A DNA stretch of 20,323 bases from Rubrobacteraceae bacterium (GTDB taxonomy: Bacteria > Actinomycetota > Rubrobacteria > Rubrobacterales > Rubrobacteraceae), in contig JAUJMB010000013.1 in the NCBI GenBank assembly GCA_030447045.1, positions 1 through 20,323 on the forward strand. The letters run 5' to 3'. Below are positions 1 through 6,778 of this stretch, one piece after another (the stretch's first letter is position 1; every line of letters begins with the position of its first letter). The position numbers and the translations under genes were made by a program. The notes beneath the pieces are model-generated. The model saw only the letters and a program-made list of their open reading frames with translations, was not told the DNA's origin and ran no database searches.

Positions 1-1
1 T

Positions 2-313
2 GAGGGCTACGGACTTCTGCTGAACGCCTACTCCGACGCCCCCGCCTGCGTCCTAAGCGGCGGGCGGACCCTGCACGGCCGCCGGGTCGTGATGGAGAGC
101 CTGGATAGCGACCTCGAAGCCGGGGTGAAGCTGCACCCCACGAACGTGCTGGCGAGCAAGGACATAATCGTCTTCGAGGCCGATTTCGAGAACCCCCGCG
201 ACGATCCCTTCCACTGCCCGCCCGCCACTACACAGGTCCACTTCCAGCGCGACGGCCTGACGCACCGGGTGCACCTCTACTTCGCGCCGCGCCCGGGGCA
301 GGAGGGAGGCTGA
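2..313 (+). CDS. NTF2/SnoaL-like domain protein, 3' fragment
   Basis: Open reading frame that enters from the left edge (first full codon at base 2) and stops with TGA at 311-313, leaving about 103 residues. The visible part reads like the second half of an NTF2/SnoaL-like cone fold: a 'GGRTLHGRRVVMESL' stretch, where small ligand-binding members have a 'G...GRE.V...L' segment, followed by alternating beta-strands (KDIIVFEADFENP, TTQVHFQRDGLTHRVHLYFAPR). Such domains occur alone or at the C-terminus of ECF-type sigma factors. The missing N-terminus prevents deciding between these. No catalytic residues can be assigned. The cupin gene follows 82 nt downstream on the same strand with its own ribosome binding site. 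The fold call is by pattern recognition only. Confidence 0.5.
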   Translation, partial: EGYGLLLNAYSDAPACVLSGGRTLHGRRVVMESLDSDLEAGVKLHPTNVLASKDIIVFEADFENPRDDPFHCPPATTQVHFQRDGLTHRVHLYFAPRPGQEGG

Positions 314-395
314 GAGAACAGCGCTAGACCACGGTTTACGCGAAAGGCATCCAACGCGGGACGTCGGGTCCCGCCGACCACAGAGGAGAGAGCAG

Positions 396-764
396 ATGCG
401 CGCAAAGAGCGAAGAGATACCGGTGGCGTTCGAGGAGGGTGGCGTCGTCAGCCGTCAGGAGCAATGGGGGGAGATGCAGGTCGCCAGGGAGACCGCTCCC
501 GCCGGCATGGACACCAGGCCGCTCTTCAAGGGCCTGCCCGGAGACTCCTGCCAGTGCCCGCACTGGGGGTACATGATCAAGGGCAGGGCACGGATCATCT
601 ACTCGGACCGGGAGGAGATCCTGAACGCGGGCGACGCCTACTACCTGGAGCCTGGGCACAACCTCGTGGTCGAGGAGGACGGCGAGGTCGTCGAGTTCAG
701 CCCAGCGGGCGAGTACGGGAGAACGATGCGGGCGGTGGCCGAGAACATGCAGGCAGCCCGGTAA
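396..764 (+). CDS. Small cupin-domain protein
   Basis: A 122-residue protein starting at ATG 396, preceded by a good Shine-Dalgarno (GAGGAGAG at 383-390, 5-nt spacing). Residues about 50-110 have the layout of a single small beta-barrel cupin: a CQCPHWGYMIKG stretch, where cupin motif 1 usually has G.....H.H..E, then RARIIYSDREEILNAGDAYYLEPGH, with the 'GD..Y..PG' turn typical of the region between the two motifs. Only part of the usual metal-binding histidine set is visible (H55 and H82), so an enzymatic role is uncertain. Cys52 and Cys54 lie next to His55 and could form an alternative metal site; that is inference. It is probably cytosolic, since no signal peptide is seen. Substrate is unknown. 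It is transcribed toward argF and separated from it by two hairpins. Confidence 0.72.
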   Translation: MRAKSEEIPVAFEEGGVVSRQEQWGEMQVARETAPAGMDTRPLFKGLPGDSCQCPHWGYMIKGRARIIYSDREEILNAGDAYYLEPGHNLVVEEDGEVVEFSPAGEYGRTMRAVAENMQAAR

Positions 765-885
765 GGCCCGTCCGGGTGTCCGACCCGTTCCCTAACGAGG
801 AGCGGAGCTGCCCCTAGGAGCTTCCCGTCCCCGGCCGTGGAGGCCGATCCCACAAAACACACCCCCGTAATCGTGCATAGTTGTT

Positions 886-924
886 GCCCCTCGGGCCGTG
901 TGGGCCTCACACGGCCCGAAGGGC
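886..924. terminator. Long GC-rich hairpin between convergent genes
   Basis: An inverted repeat with 17-nt arms (886-902 and 908-924), one C-A mismatch and a 5-nt loop. It lies between the convergent cupin gene and argF. No T-tract follows on either strand, so it is not a textbook intrinsic terminator. The position and stem strength suggest a bidirectional terminator or an mRNA 3'-end stabiliser. The structure is seen directly; the function is inferred. Confidence 0.5.
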
Positions 925-975
925 AGGAGTCGGCCACGGACCGCCAGACCGAACGGAGAACGTTCTACCCTCGTT

Positions 976-997
976 GGCGAGCCGGCCCTGGCTCGCC
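976..997 (-). terminator. Hairpin just downstream of argF
   Basis: A perfect 8-bp inverted repeat (GGCGAGCC / GGCTCGCC) with a 6-nt loop, 23 nt beyond the argF stop on the minus strand. It is the first strong stem after the argJBDF operon and so the best candidate for its transcript end. It lacks a U-tract, so termination efficiency cannot be judged. Confidence 0.4.
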
Positions 998-1020
998 CCA
1001 GGGTCTCGAACGGAACCGTC

Positions 1021-1974
1021 CTAACCCATAAGCAGGTAGAGCAACGCCTTCTGCGCGTGCAGCCGGTTCTCGGCCTGGTCGAACACGCGGCTTTGCGGCC
1101 CGTCGATGACCCCGGCCGTCACCTCCTCGCCCCGGTGGGCCGGCAGACAATGGAGAAAGATGGCGTCTTCGGCGGCGAGGCCCATTAGCTCCTCGTCGAC
1201 CTGGAAGGGCGCGAACCTGTCCTTGCGCTCGGCTGCCTCGGCCTCCTGGCCCATGCTGGCCCACACGTCGGTGTAGAGGACCCGAGCGCCGCTCACGGCC
1301 TCGCGGGGGTCTTCGGTCAGGACGGGCGCGGCGCCGAGCTTCCGGGCCGTCTCGATGATCCCCGGGTCCGGGCCGTGGCCCTCGGGGTAGGCGATCGTCA
1401 GATCCGCGCCGGCGAGGGCGCAGGCTATGGCGAGGGAGTGGGCCACGTTGTTGCCGTCGCCCACGTAGGCGATTTTCATGCCCTCCAGCGTTTTGAACTC
1501 TTCGCGCACCGTAAGCAGGTCTGCCAGGGCCTGGCAGGGGTGGTGGGTGTCGGAGAGGCCGTTTACGACGGGGACGTCTGCGGCGGCGGCGAGCTCTTCG
1601 AGCTCCTCGTGGTCGAAGGTGCGGACCATGATGGCGTCTATGTAGCGGGCGAGGACGCGGCCGGTGTCCGACGGCGTCTCGCGCTTGCCCATCTGTATCT
1701 CCTGGGGGGAGAGGGAGAGGGCGTGGCCGCCCAGCTGGTACATGCCGACCTCGAACGAGACGCGGGTGCGGTTGGAAGGCTTCTGGAAGACCATCGCGAG
1801 CGTCCTGCCGCGCAGGGGACGGTAGGGGATGCGGCTCTTCTGCATGGCTTTTATCTTGACGGCCTCGTCCAGGATCAGGGCGACCTCATCTGCGGAGAAC
1901 TCCGCCAACGTCAGACAGTCGCGCCCGGAGAGGGAGGACGGCTTCGGCGGGACGTCGTCTATCTGCGGGATCAC
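1021..1974 (-). CDS. argF: Ornithine carbamoyltransferase (ArgF)
   Basis: Converts ornithine and carbamoyl phosphate to citrulline in the cytosol. The 317-residue length fits the family. Visible motifs are the carbamoyl-phosphate loop KPSNRTR (residues 65-71; the common form is S-T-R-T-R), HPCQ at 145-148, DVWASMGQE at 236-244, which belongs to the ornithine-binding region, and the catalytic HCLPAHRG at 275-282. These indicate ornithine rather than aspartate carbamoyltransferase. The start is GTG 1974, 12 nt after the argD stop; no ATG lies before the conserved LTLAEFS segment, and no clear Shine-Dalgarno is seen, so translation may depend on coupling to argD. Last gene of the argJ-argB-argD-argF operon. 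The T-to-N change in the phosphate loop falls at a position that varies in the family. Confidence 0.97.
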   Translation of the reverse strand: MIPQIDDVPPKPSSLSGRDCLTLAEFSADEVALILDEAVKIKAMQKSRIPYRPLRGRTLAMVFQKPSNRTRVSFEVGMYQLGGHALSLSPQEIQMGKRETPSDTGRVLARYIDAIMVRTFDHEELEELAAAADVPVVNGLSDTHHPCQALADLLTVREEFKTLEGMKIAYVGDGNNVAHSLAIACALAGADLTIAYPEGHGPDPGIIETARKLGAAPVLTEDPREAVSGARVLYTDVWASMGQEAEAAERKDRFAPFQVDEELMGLAAEDAIFLHCLPAHRGEEVTAGVIDGPQSRVFDQAENRLHAQKALLYLLMG

Positions 1975-1986
1975 GGCCGCAACGAC

Positions 1987-3180
1987 CTACGCCACCGCGG
2001 CTTCGGGTACAACCACGCTCATCGCCGCCCGCACGCCGCCTCGAAAGGTGTCGAGCGCAGCCCGAACCTCCGTCCTCGTCACGGTGAGCGGCGGCGCCAG
2101 CCGGATGGTCGTGCCCCCCACCAAATTCACCAGCAGGCCCTCATCCAGGCAGTGCTCGAAGACCGACCGCGCCAGCTCCGGGTCCTTCAGGTCAAACCCG
2201 ACCAGCAACCCCTCCCCACGAACCTCGGCGCCCGGCACCTGCTCCGCTAACACCTCGAGCGCGTTCTTCAGCACCCTGCCCTTGAACCGGACCTCTTCCA
2301 GAAACCCCTCGTCGTCCACGACCCCGAGCACGGCCTTTACCGCCGCCATCGCCAGCGGGTTGCCCCCGAAGGTCGAGCCGTGGTTGCCAGGACCTAGCGC
2401 CGCGAATGGCTCCTTGGCCAAGACCGCCCCGACGGGGAAACCGCCCCCGAGCCCCTTCGCGCTCGCCAGAACGTCCGGAACTACGCCCATTCCCTGGTAC
2501 GCGTACAGGTGTCCGGTACGTCCCGCGCCCGTCTGGACCTCGTCGAAGACGAGGACCGCGCCCAGCTCGTCGCAGAGGTCGCGCAGGCCTTGCAGGAAGC
2601 CCTCGGGGGGGACGTTCACGCCGCCCTCGCCCTGGATGGGCTCGACGAGGATGGCGGCCGTCTGGGGGCCGGACATCTCCCTGGCGGCTTCGAGGTCGCC
2701 GTACGGGGCGTGGACCATGCCCGGGAGCATGGGGCCGAAGCCTGCCTGGAGGGCTGGCTGGGCGGTGGCGGAGAGGCCGCCGTAGGTACGGCCGTGGAAG
2801 GACTTCGTGAAGGTCAGGACCTCGTGCTTGTGGGGGCCGTGGTTGTCGTGGGCGTGTTTGCGGGCGAGCTTGATGGCGGCCTCGACGCTCTCGGTGCCGG
2901 AGTTGCAGAAAAAGACCCTGTCGAAGTCCGTGGCGTCGGTGAGTTGTGCTGCGGCCTCGGCCTGGATCGGGATCTCGTACAGGTTCGAGCAGTGGATGAG
3001 TTTTTCGGCCTGCTCCTTTATGGCCCCCACGAGCGCCGGGTGGCCGTGCCCGAGGGAGTTCGTCGCGATCCCGCCTATAAAGTCCAGGTAGCGGTTGCCC
3101 TCGTCGTCGAAGAGCCAGCTCCCCCGCCCGCTCGTCGGTGCTATGCCAAGCCGTTTGTAGGTCTCCATTACCGCGTGCAT
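1987..3180 (-). CDS. argD: Acetylornithine aminotransferase (ArgD)
   Basis: PLP-dependent class III aminotransferase that makes N-acetylornithine from N-acetylglutamate semialdehyde and glutamate. Some members also act in the lysine pathway. The 397-residue length is normal. Visible features: NSGTES at 93-98, contacting the PLP phosphate; FHGRTYGGLSAT near 128-139; the FDEVQTG motif with the PLP-pyridine aspartate at D213; the Schiff-base lysine K242 in 'ASAKGLGGGFP'; and STFGGNPLA near 269-277. The start ATG 3180 has an ideal GGAGG 6 nt upstream and overlaps the end of argB by 13 nt. An alternative ATG at 3168 overlaps the argB stop as TAATG. Translationally coupled third gene of argJBDF. 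Confidence 0.97.
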   Translation of the reverse strand: MHAVMETYKRLGIAPTSGRGSWLFDDEGNRYLDFIGGIATNSLGHGHPALVGAIKEQAEKLIHCSNLYEIPIQAEAAAQLTDATDFDRVFFCNSGTESVEAAIKLARKHAHDNHGPHKHEVLTFTKSFHGRTYGGLSATAQPALQAGFGPMLPGMVHAPYGDLEAAREMSGPQTAAILVEPIQGEGGVNVPPEGFLQGLRDLCDELGAVLVFDEVQTGAGRTGHLYAYQGMGVVPDVLASAKGLGGGFPVGAVLAKEPFAALGPGNHGSTFGGNPLAMAAVKAVLGVVDDEGFLEEVRFKGRVLKNALEVLAEQVPGAEVRGEGLLVGFDLKDPELARSVFEHCLDEGLLVNLVGGTTIRLAPPLTVTRTEVRAALDTFRGGVRAAMSVVVPEAAVA

Positions 3181-3944
3181 GCCGGCCCTCCTTCGAATAT
3201 GAGAGTTCCGACGCCCTCGCCGCCAAGTGCCCCGGCCAGAACGCCCTTCTTGTTGCCGTTGAGTACCCTTGCTTTCACCCCGCCGCGCGCCGCCTCCGTC
3301 GCCGCGCGCAGCTTGGGGACCATCCCCCCGGCGGCGAGCCCGCTCCGGACGAAGTCCTCCGACTCTTCCGGATCGAGGGAGGCGACCGCCTCGCCGTCCC
3401 TGAGCAGGCCGTCCACGTCGGTCAGCAGGAAGAGGTGCGCCGCCCCCAGGCCGACGGCCAGGGCCGCGGCAGCAGAATCGGCGTTCACGTTGTACGCCCC
3501 CTCGGGACCCACCCCCAAGGGCGCCACGACCGGCACGAAACCGCCGCCCCAGAGCGTCCGGATCAGGCCGGGCTCGACGGAGACGACCTCCCCGACCCGG
3601 CCGAGGTGCTCCACGGGCTCGACGAGAAGCGTCGGACCGTCGGTGCCCGAGATGCCGGCCGCGGGCACCCCGAGCGCGTTCAGCTCGCGCACGAGGCCCT
3701 TGTTGACGCCCCCTGCAAAGACCATCTCGGCGACCTCGAGCGTCGCCCCGTCGGTGACGCGCAGGCCCTCGTGGAAGGCACTCTCGATGCCCAAGGAGTC
3801 GAGCATGCGGGTGAGCTGCGGACCGCCGCCGTGGACGAGGACCACGGGGGTGCCGTCGGCCAGGATGGCCGGCAGGTCCTCCAGGGCGCCGCCCCGCAGG
3901 GCGCCGCCGCCGACCTTCACGACTATCGGGGGCTTCTCGCTCAC
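3168..3944 (-). CDS. argB: Acetylglutamate kinase (ArgB)
   Basis: Phosphorylates N-acetylglutamate, the second committed step of arginine synthesis. The 258-residue protein belongs to the amino-acid kinase fold: KVGGGAL at 10-16, VHGGGPQ at 37-43, GLRVTD at 60-65, the acetylglutamate-binding NVNAD at 152-156, TDVDG at 175-179, and GGMVPKL with catalytic lysine K211. The GTG start at 3944 forms a GTGA overlap with the argJ stop. The conserved strand 'PIVVKVGGG' begins at residue 6, so the extra N-terminal helix known from arginine-inhibited hexameric kinases is absent. By family knowledge this suggests the dimeric, arginine-insensitive E. coli type; that is inference. Confidence 0.96.
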   Translation of the reverse strand: MSEKPPIVVKVGGGALRGGALEDLPAILADGTPVVLVHGGGPQLTRMLDSLGIESAFHEGLRVTDGATLEVAEMVFAGGVNKGLVRELNALGVPAAGISGTDGPTLLVEPVEHLGRVGEVVSVEPGLIRTLWGGGFVPVVAPLGVGPEGAYNVNADSAAAALAVGLGAAHLFLLTDVDGLLRDGEAVASLDPEESEDFVRSGLAAGGMVPKLRAATEAARGGVKARVLNGNKKGVLAGALGGEGVGTLIFEGGPACTR

Positions 3945-5161
3945 GTGCGGTAGCTCCCGTTGATCCTGACGTACTCGTAGCTCAGGTCGCAGCCCCAGGC
4001 GGTCGCCGACGCCTCGCCCGCGCCCAGCCTGGCCGTGATCCTGACCTCGCCCGTCGCGAGCGCCGCGTTCGCCTCGGCGGTCTCGTGCGGTACGGGCGCC
4101 CCCTCGAAGACCTTTACCGGCCCGAACCACAGCTCCAGGCCGTCGGGGTCGAAGGAGACGCCGGCGTAGCCCATCGCCGTGAGCACCCGGCCCCAGTTTG
4201 CGTCCTCGCCAAAGACCGCGGCCTTGACCAGGCTGCTGCCGACGACGCTCTTCGCGAGAGCCGCCGCGACCTCTTCGTTCTCGGCGCCCTCGACCACGAC
4301 CTCCACGAGCCGCGTCGCCCCCTCGCCGTCGCGCGCTATCTCCTTGGCCAGCGTCCGCGCCACGGCCTCGACCGCCCCGGCGAAGGCGGGGTAGTCCGTG
4401 GATCCTGCCGTGAGCGGCTCGTTGCCGGCGGCGCCGTTGGCGAGGAGGAGGGCCATGTCGCTCGGGGAGGTGTCGCCGTCCACGGTCACGCGGTTGAAAG
4501 ACCGGTCCGTGGCGAGGCCCAGGGTCTCCTGCAGGCAGCCGGGCTCGACGGCGGCGTCGGTGGTGAGGAAGGCGAGCATGGTGCCCATGTTCGGGTGGAT
4601 CATGCCGCTCCCCTTGGCCGTCCCCCCGACGGTAACGGTCTTCCCCCCGACCTCGACCTGGACCGCCGCCTCCTTGGTCCGGGTGTCGGTCGTCAGGATG
4701 GCCTCCGCGAAGGGAGCCCCGTCCTCGGAGAGCTCTGTTGAGGCCTCGCGGATGCCAGAGAGCACCCTATCCATCGGGAGGTGCTCCCCGATCACGCCGG
4801 TGGAGGCAACCGCCACCCGCCCGGCCTCGACCCCAAGCGCCTCGCCCGCCGCCCGCTGCATCGCGTAGGCGTCCTCCACACCCCGCGCCCCGGTCGCCGC
4901 GTTGGCGTTGCCGCTGTTGACCACGACCGCCCGCAGCCCACCGGCCTCGACCGCCTCCCGCGTCACGCCGAGCGGCGCCCCCTTGAACGCGTTGCGCGTA
5001 AAGACCGCCGCAGCGTCGCACGAACGCCCACAGACCAGCAGCCCCAGGTCCAGCACCCCCGACCCCCTGACCCCGCAAGCGACCCCACCGGACCGGAAGC
5101 CGGCCGGGGCCGTCGCCCCGCCGGGGAGAGTCTTTATGCCGATTGTTGAATTTTTATTCAT
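3941..5161 (-). CDS. argJ: Glutamate N-acetyltransferase (ArgJ)
   Basis: Transfers the acetyl group from N-acetylornithine to glutamate, allowing the cyclic arginine pathway; bifunctional members also use acetyl-CoA. The 406-residue precursor shows the self-cleavage site KGSGMIHPNMGTMLAF, with the nucleophile expected at T194 that starts the beta-chain. Other family blocks are VNSGNANA at 82-89, STGVIGE at 120-126 and DGDTSPSD at 228-235. The start is chosen as ATG 5161, not the upstream in-frame GTG at 5182, because the upstream codon lies inside the predicted promoter spacer. The first codons (MNKNS) are the ARG box itself. No Shine-Dalgarno is present, consistent with a near-leaderless message. 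First gene of argJBDF; it overlaps argB by 4 nt. Confidence 0.95.
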   Translation of the reverse strand: MNKNSTIGIKTLPGGATAPAGFRSGGVACGVRGSGVLDLGLLVCGRSCDAAAVFTRNAFKGAPLGVTREAVEAGGLRAVVVNSGNANAATGARGVEDAYAMQRAAGEALGVEAGRVAVASTGVIGEHLPMDRVLSGIREASTELSEDGAPFAEAILTTDTRTKEAAVQVEVGGKTVTVGGTAKGSGMIHPNMGTMLAFLTTDAAVEPGCLQETLGLATDRSFNRVTVDGDTSPSDMALLLANGAAGNEPLTAGSTDYPAFAGAVEAVARTLAKEIARDGEGATRLVEVVVEGAENEEVAAALAKSVVGSSLVKAAVFGEDANWGRVLTAMGYAGVSFDPDGLELWFGPVKVFEGAPVPHETAEANAALATGEVRITARLGAGEASATAWGCDLSYEYVRINGSYRT

Positions 5162-5162
5162 A
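5145..5162. promoter_or_regulatory. ARG box 1 (ArgR operator) over the argJ start codon
   Basis: The 14-bp perfect palindrome TGAATTTTTATTCA at 5147-5160 matches the ArgR/AhrC operator core TGAAT-WWWW-ATTCA at every position. Read on the minus strand it contains the argJ ATG, as in the Bacillus-type consensus that begins CATGAAT. It sits just downstream of the predicted argJ transcription start, so ArgR bound here would block initiation or early elongation, and the ArgJ N-terminus is constrained by the operator sequence. The match is seen directly; binding is inferred from the family. Confidence 0.85.
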
Positions 5163-5172
5163 AGCGGGTCGT

Positions 5173-5201
5173 ATTGTCGCACCCGTGCGTGGGGACGTCA
5201 A
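5173..5201 (-). promoter_or_regulatory. Predicted argJBDF promoter
   Basis: On the minus strand, TTGACG (5201-5196) is followed after exactly 17 bp by GACAAT (5178-5173). The -35 element matches the sigma-A consensus at 5 of 6 positions and the -10 at 4 of 6. Transcription would start near 5166, about 5 nt before the ATG at 5161, leaving no room for a Shine-Dalgarno. This supports a leaderless or near-leaderless mRNA. Confidence 0.6.
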
Positions 5202-5217
5202 CGGAAATATCCAGAAA

Positions 5218-5235
5218 CTTGAATAAATATCCGTG
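5218..5235. promoter_or_regulatory. ARG box 2 (imperfect ArgR operator) at the argC promoter
   Basis: The core TGAATAAATATCCG at 5220-5233 matches 12 of 14 positions of TGAAT-WWWW-ATTCA; only the right half-site is degraded. It overlaps the predicted argC -35 element. Its centre is 73 bp (about seven helical turns) from the centre of ARG box 1, so one ArgR hexamer could bridge both sites. Bridging is inference. A partial repeat of the right half, AAATATCC, also occurs 20 bp upstream at 5205-5212. Confidence 0.65.
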
Positions 5236-5247
5236 CGATGCTCTAAT
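5219..5247 (+). promoter_or_regulatory. Predicted argC-argG promoter
   Basis: TTGAAT (5219-5224), a 17-bp spacer, then TCTAAT (5242-5247). Transcription would start at about 5254, which is exactly the A of the argC ATG, so the message would be leaderless. No Shine-Dalgarno precedes the ATG, which agrees. The -35 hexamer lies inside ARG box 2, giving a direct route for repression. Confidence 0.55.
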
Positions 5248-5253
5248 ACCGCC

Positions 5254-6264
5254 ATGAGCTTGAAGGTCGCGGTTTACGGTGGAAGCGGGTACGCGGGGGC
5301 CGAGCTGGTGCGGCTTCTGGGCGGGCATCCGAAGGTGGGTGGCCTAGAGGTGGCTTCGCGGGGGTACGCGGGGCGTGCTATCGGGGAGGTCTTTCCGCAG
5401 ATCGCGGCCGGGGGATCTTTCGTGGGGCCGGACGAGATAGACGCGTCGGGGCTCGACGTTGCCTTTGTGGCCTACGGGCACGGGGAGAGTGCCGAGACCG
5501 TGGCGGCGTTGCTGGATGGCGGGGTCGGGCTCGTGGTGGACCTCTCGGCGGACTTCAGGTTGTCCGAGGTGGGGGTATACGAGGAGTGGTATGGGGGGCA
5601 CCCGGCGCCGGGGTTGCTGGGGGAGGCGCACTACGGGCTGCCCGAGGTCTTCGGGGCGGCTGAGGGGCGGCTCGTCGCCAACCCGGGTTGCTACCCCACG
5701 GCGGCCGTGCTCGCGCTCGCGCCGGTGGTCAGGAGGGTGGGGGGCGGTATCGGGTCCATCGTCGTCAACGCATTGTCGGGGGTGAGCGGGGCGGGGGCGC
5801 GGCCGAGCGTCAAGACGCACTTCGTGAGCGTCAACGAGAGCGCGTACGCCTACGGGGCGCCGCTGCACCGGCACACGCCGGAGATCGAGGCGATGCTGGG
5901 CAGGGTGGGGCCAAGCCCGGCGGTAACGTTCGTGCCGCACCTCATCCCCATAAGCCGCGGCGAGCTCGAGACGATCGTGGTCGACCTCGAGGACGTGCCG
6001 GAGGCCGAAGAGGTGCTCGGCTGGTACGCGGAGGACTACGAAGGATGGGCTTTCGTGGAGGCGAGGGGGGAGTACCCGCACGTCTCGCACGTGGCGAACA
6101 CGAACAGGTGCCGGCTCTCCGCGGCGGTGGACAGGCGGGCGGGCAAGCTGCTGCTCTTCTCTGCGGTGGACAATTTGCTCAAGGGGGCGTCGGGGGCGGC
6201 GGTCCAGAACATGAACCTGGCGCTCGGCTACGCCGAAGACCTAGGGCTCGAGCACCTCAAGTAG
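5254..6264 (+). CDS. argC: N-acetyl-gamma-glutamyl-phosphate reductase (ArgC)
   Basis: NADPH-dependent reduction of N-acetylglutamyl phosphate to the semialdehyde, the third arginine step. The 336-residue protein has the Rossmann nucleotide loop GGSGYAGAELVRLL at 9-22, the catalytic cysteine C146 in NPGCYPTA, the conserved VNALSGVSGAG block at 171-181, HRHTPEI near 206-212 with a likely active-site histidine, and the C-terminal DNLLKGASGAAVQNMN. The start ATG 5254 is preferred over the in-frame GTG at 5233 because the protein then begins directly with the first beta-strand (MSLKVAVYGG) and the ATG coincides with the predicted transcription start. First gene of the rightward operon, divergent from argJ; argR follows after 24 nt. 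Confidence 0.97.
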   Translation: MSLKVAVYGGSGYAGAELVRLLGGHPKVGGLEVASRGYAGRAIGEVFPQIAAGGSFVGPDEIDASGLDVAFVAYGHGESAETVAALLDGGVGLVVDLSADFRLSEVGVYEEWYGGHPAPGLLGEAHYGLPEVFGAAEGRLVANPGCYPTAAVLALAPVVRRVGGGIGSIVVNALSGVSGAGARPSVKTHFVSVNESAYAYGAPLHRHTPEIEAMLGRVGPSPAVTFVPHLIPISRGELETIVVDLEDVPEAEEVLGWYAEDYEGWAFVEARGEYPHVSHVANTNRCRLSAAVDRRAGKLLLFSAVDNLLKGASGAAVQNMNLALGYAEDLGLEHLK

Positions 6265-6288
6265 GACCCTCAGAGTAGGAGGAAGCGT

Positions 6289-6768
6289 ATGGGCGCGACG
6301 CGCGCACCGGTGGACAAGACGACGAGGCAGGATCTGATCCTGAGGCTCATCTCCGAGCGGGAGCTCGGCACGCAGCAGGGGGTCGTGCAGGCTTTGGGTG
6401 ACGAGGGGGTCGAGGTCGCCCAGGCCACGGTGAGCCGGGACCTCGCGGAGCTCGGGGTGCTCAAGGTCGGCAACCGCTACCTGGCCCTCCCGCACGACCC
6501 GGGCTCGGCCGGCATAGAGGTGCTGCCGAGCTTCGTGCTGGGCATCGTCCCGGCCGGCAACCAGGTGGTCATCCATACCCGCGACGGCACGGCCGGCGCC
6601 GTCTCCAGCGTCCTGGACCGGGTGAGGGGGCTCAAGGTGCTTGGGACCATCGCCGGCCAGGACACGGTGCTGGCTATCTCCGCGAACGACGAAGCGGCCG
6701 AGGAGGTCGCCGGCCTTATCGCCGACGTCTGCCGCGCCAAGACCCGCCCGGCCGGAAACGTCGAGTAG
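6289..6768 (+). CDS. argR: Arginine repressor ArgR
   Basis: Hexameric arginine-responsive repressor of arginine biosynthesis. The 159 residues contain an N-terminal winged helix (about 11-65, with QATVSRDL as recognition helix) and a C-terminal oligomerisation and arginine-binding domain (about 80-150). The start ATG 6289 has a consensus AGGAGG 6 nt upstream. The arginine-binding loop, usually GTIAGDDT, reads GTIAGQDT here (119-126), so the first of the two ligand-contacting aspartates is glutamine (Q124), and the preceding PG-A segment reads DGTAGAV. The protein may therefore have altered arginine affinity; that is inference. Lying in the argC operon, downstream of ARG box 2, it probably represses its own synthesis together with both operons. 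Confidence 0.95.
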   Translation: MGATRAPVDKTTRQDLILRLISERELGTQQGVVQALGDEGVEVAQATVSRDLAELGVLKVGNRYLALPHDPGSAGIEVLPSFVLGIVPAGNQVVIHTRDGTAGAVSSVLDRVRGLKVLGTIAGQDTVLAISANDEAAEEVAGLIADVCRAKTRPAGNVE

Positions 6769-6778
6769 CCCGGGACCC

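Noticed and set aside
957..966. Perfect palindrome AGAACGTTCT as a possible SOS box
   Set aside because: It lacks the CGAAC-N4-GTTCG layout of Gram-positive LexA sites and lies between convergent gene ends, not at a promoter.
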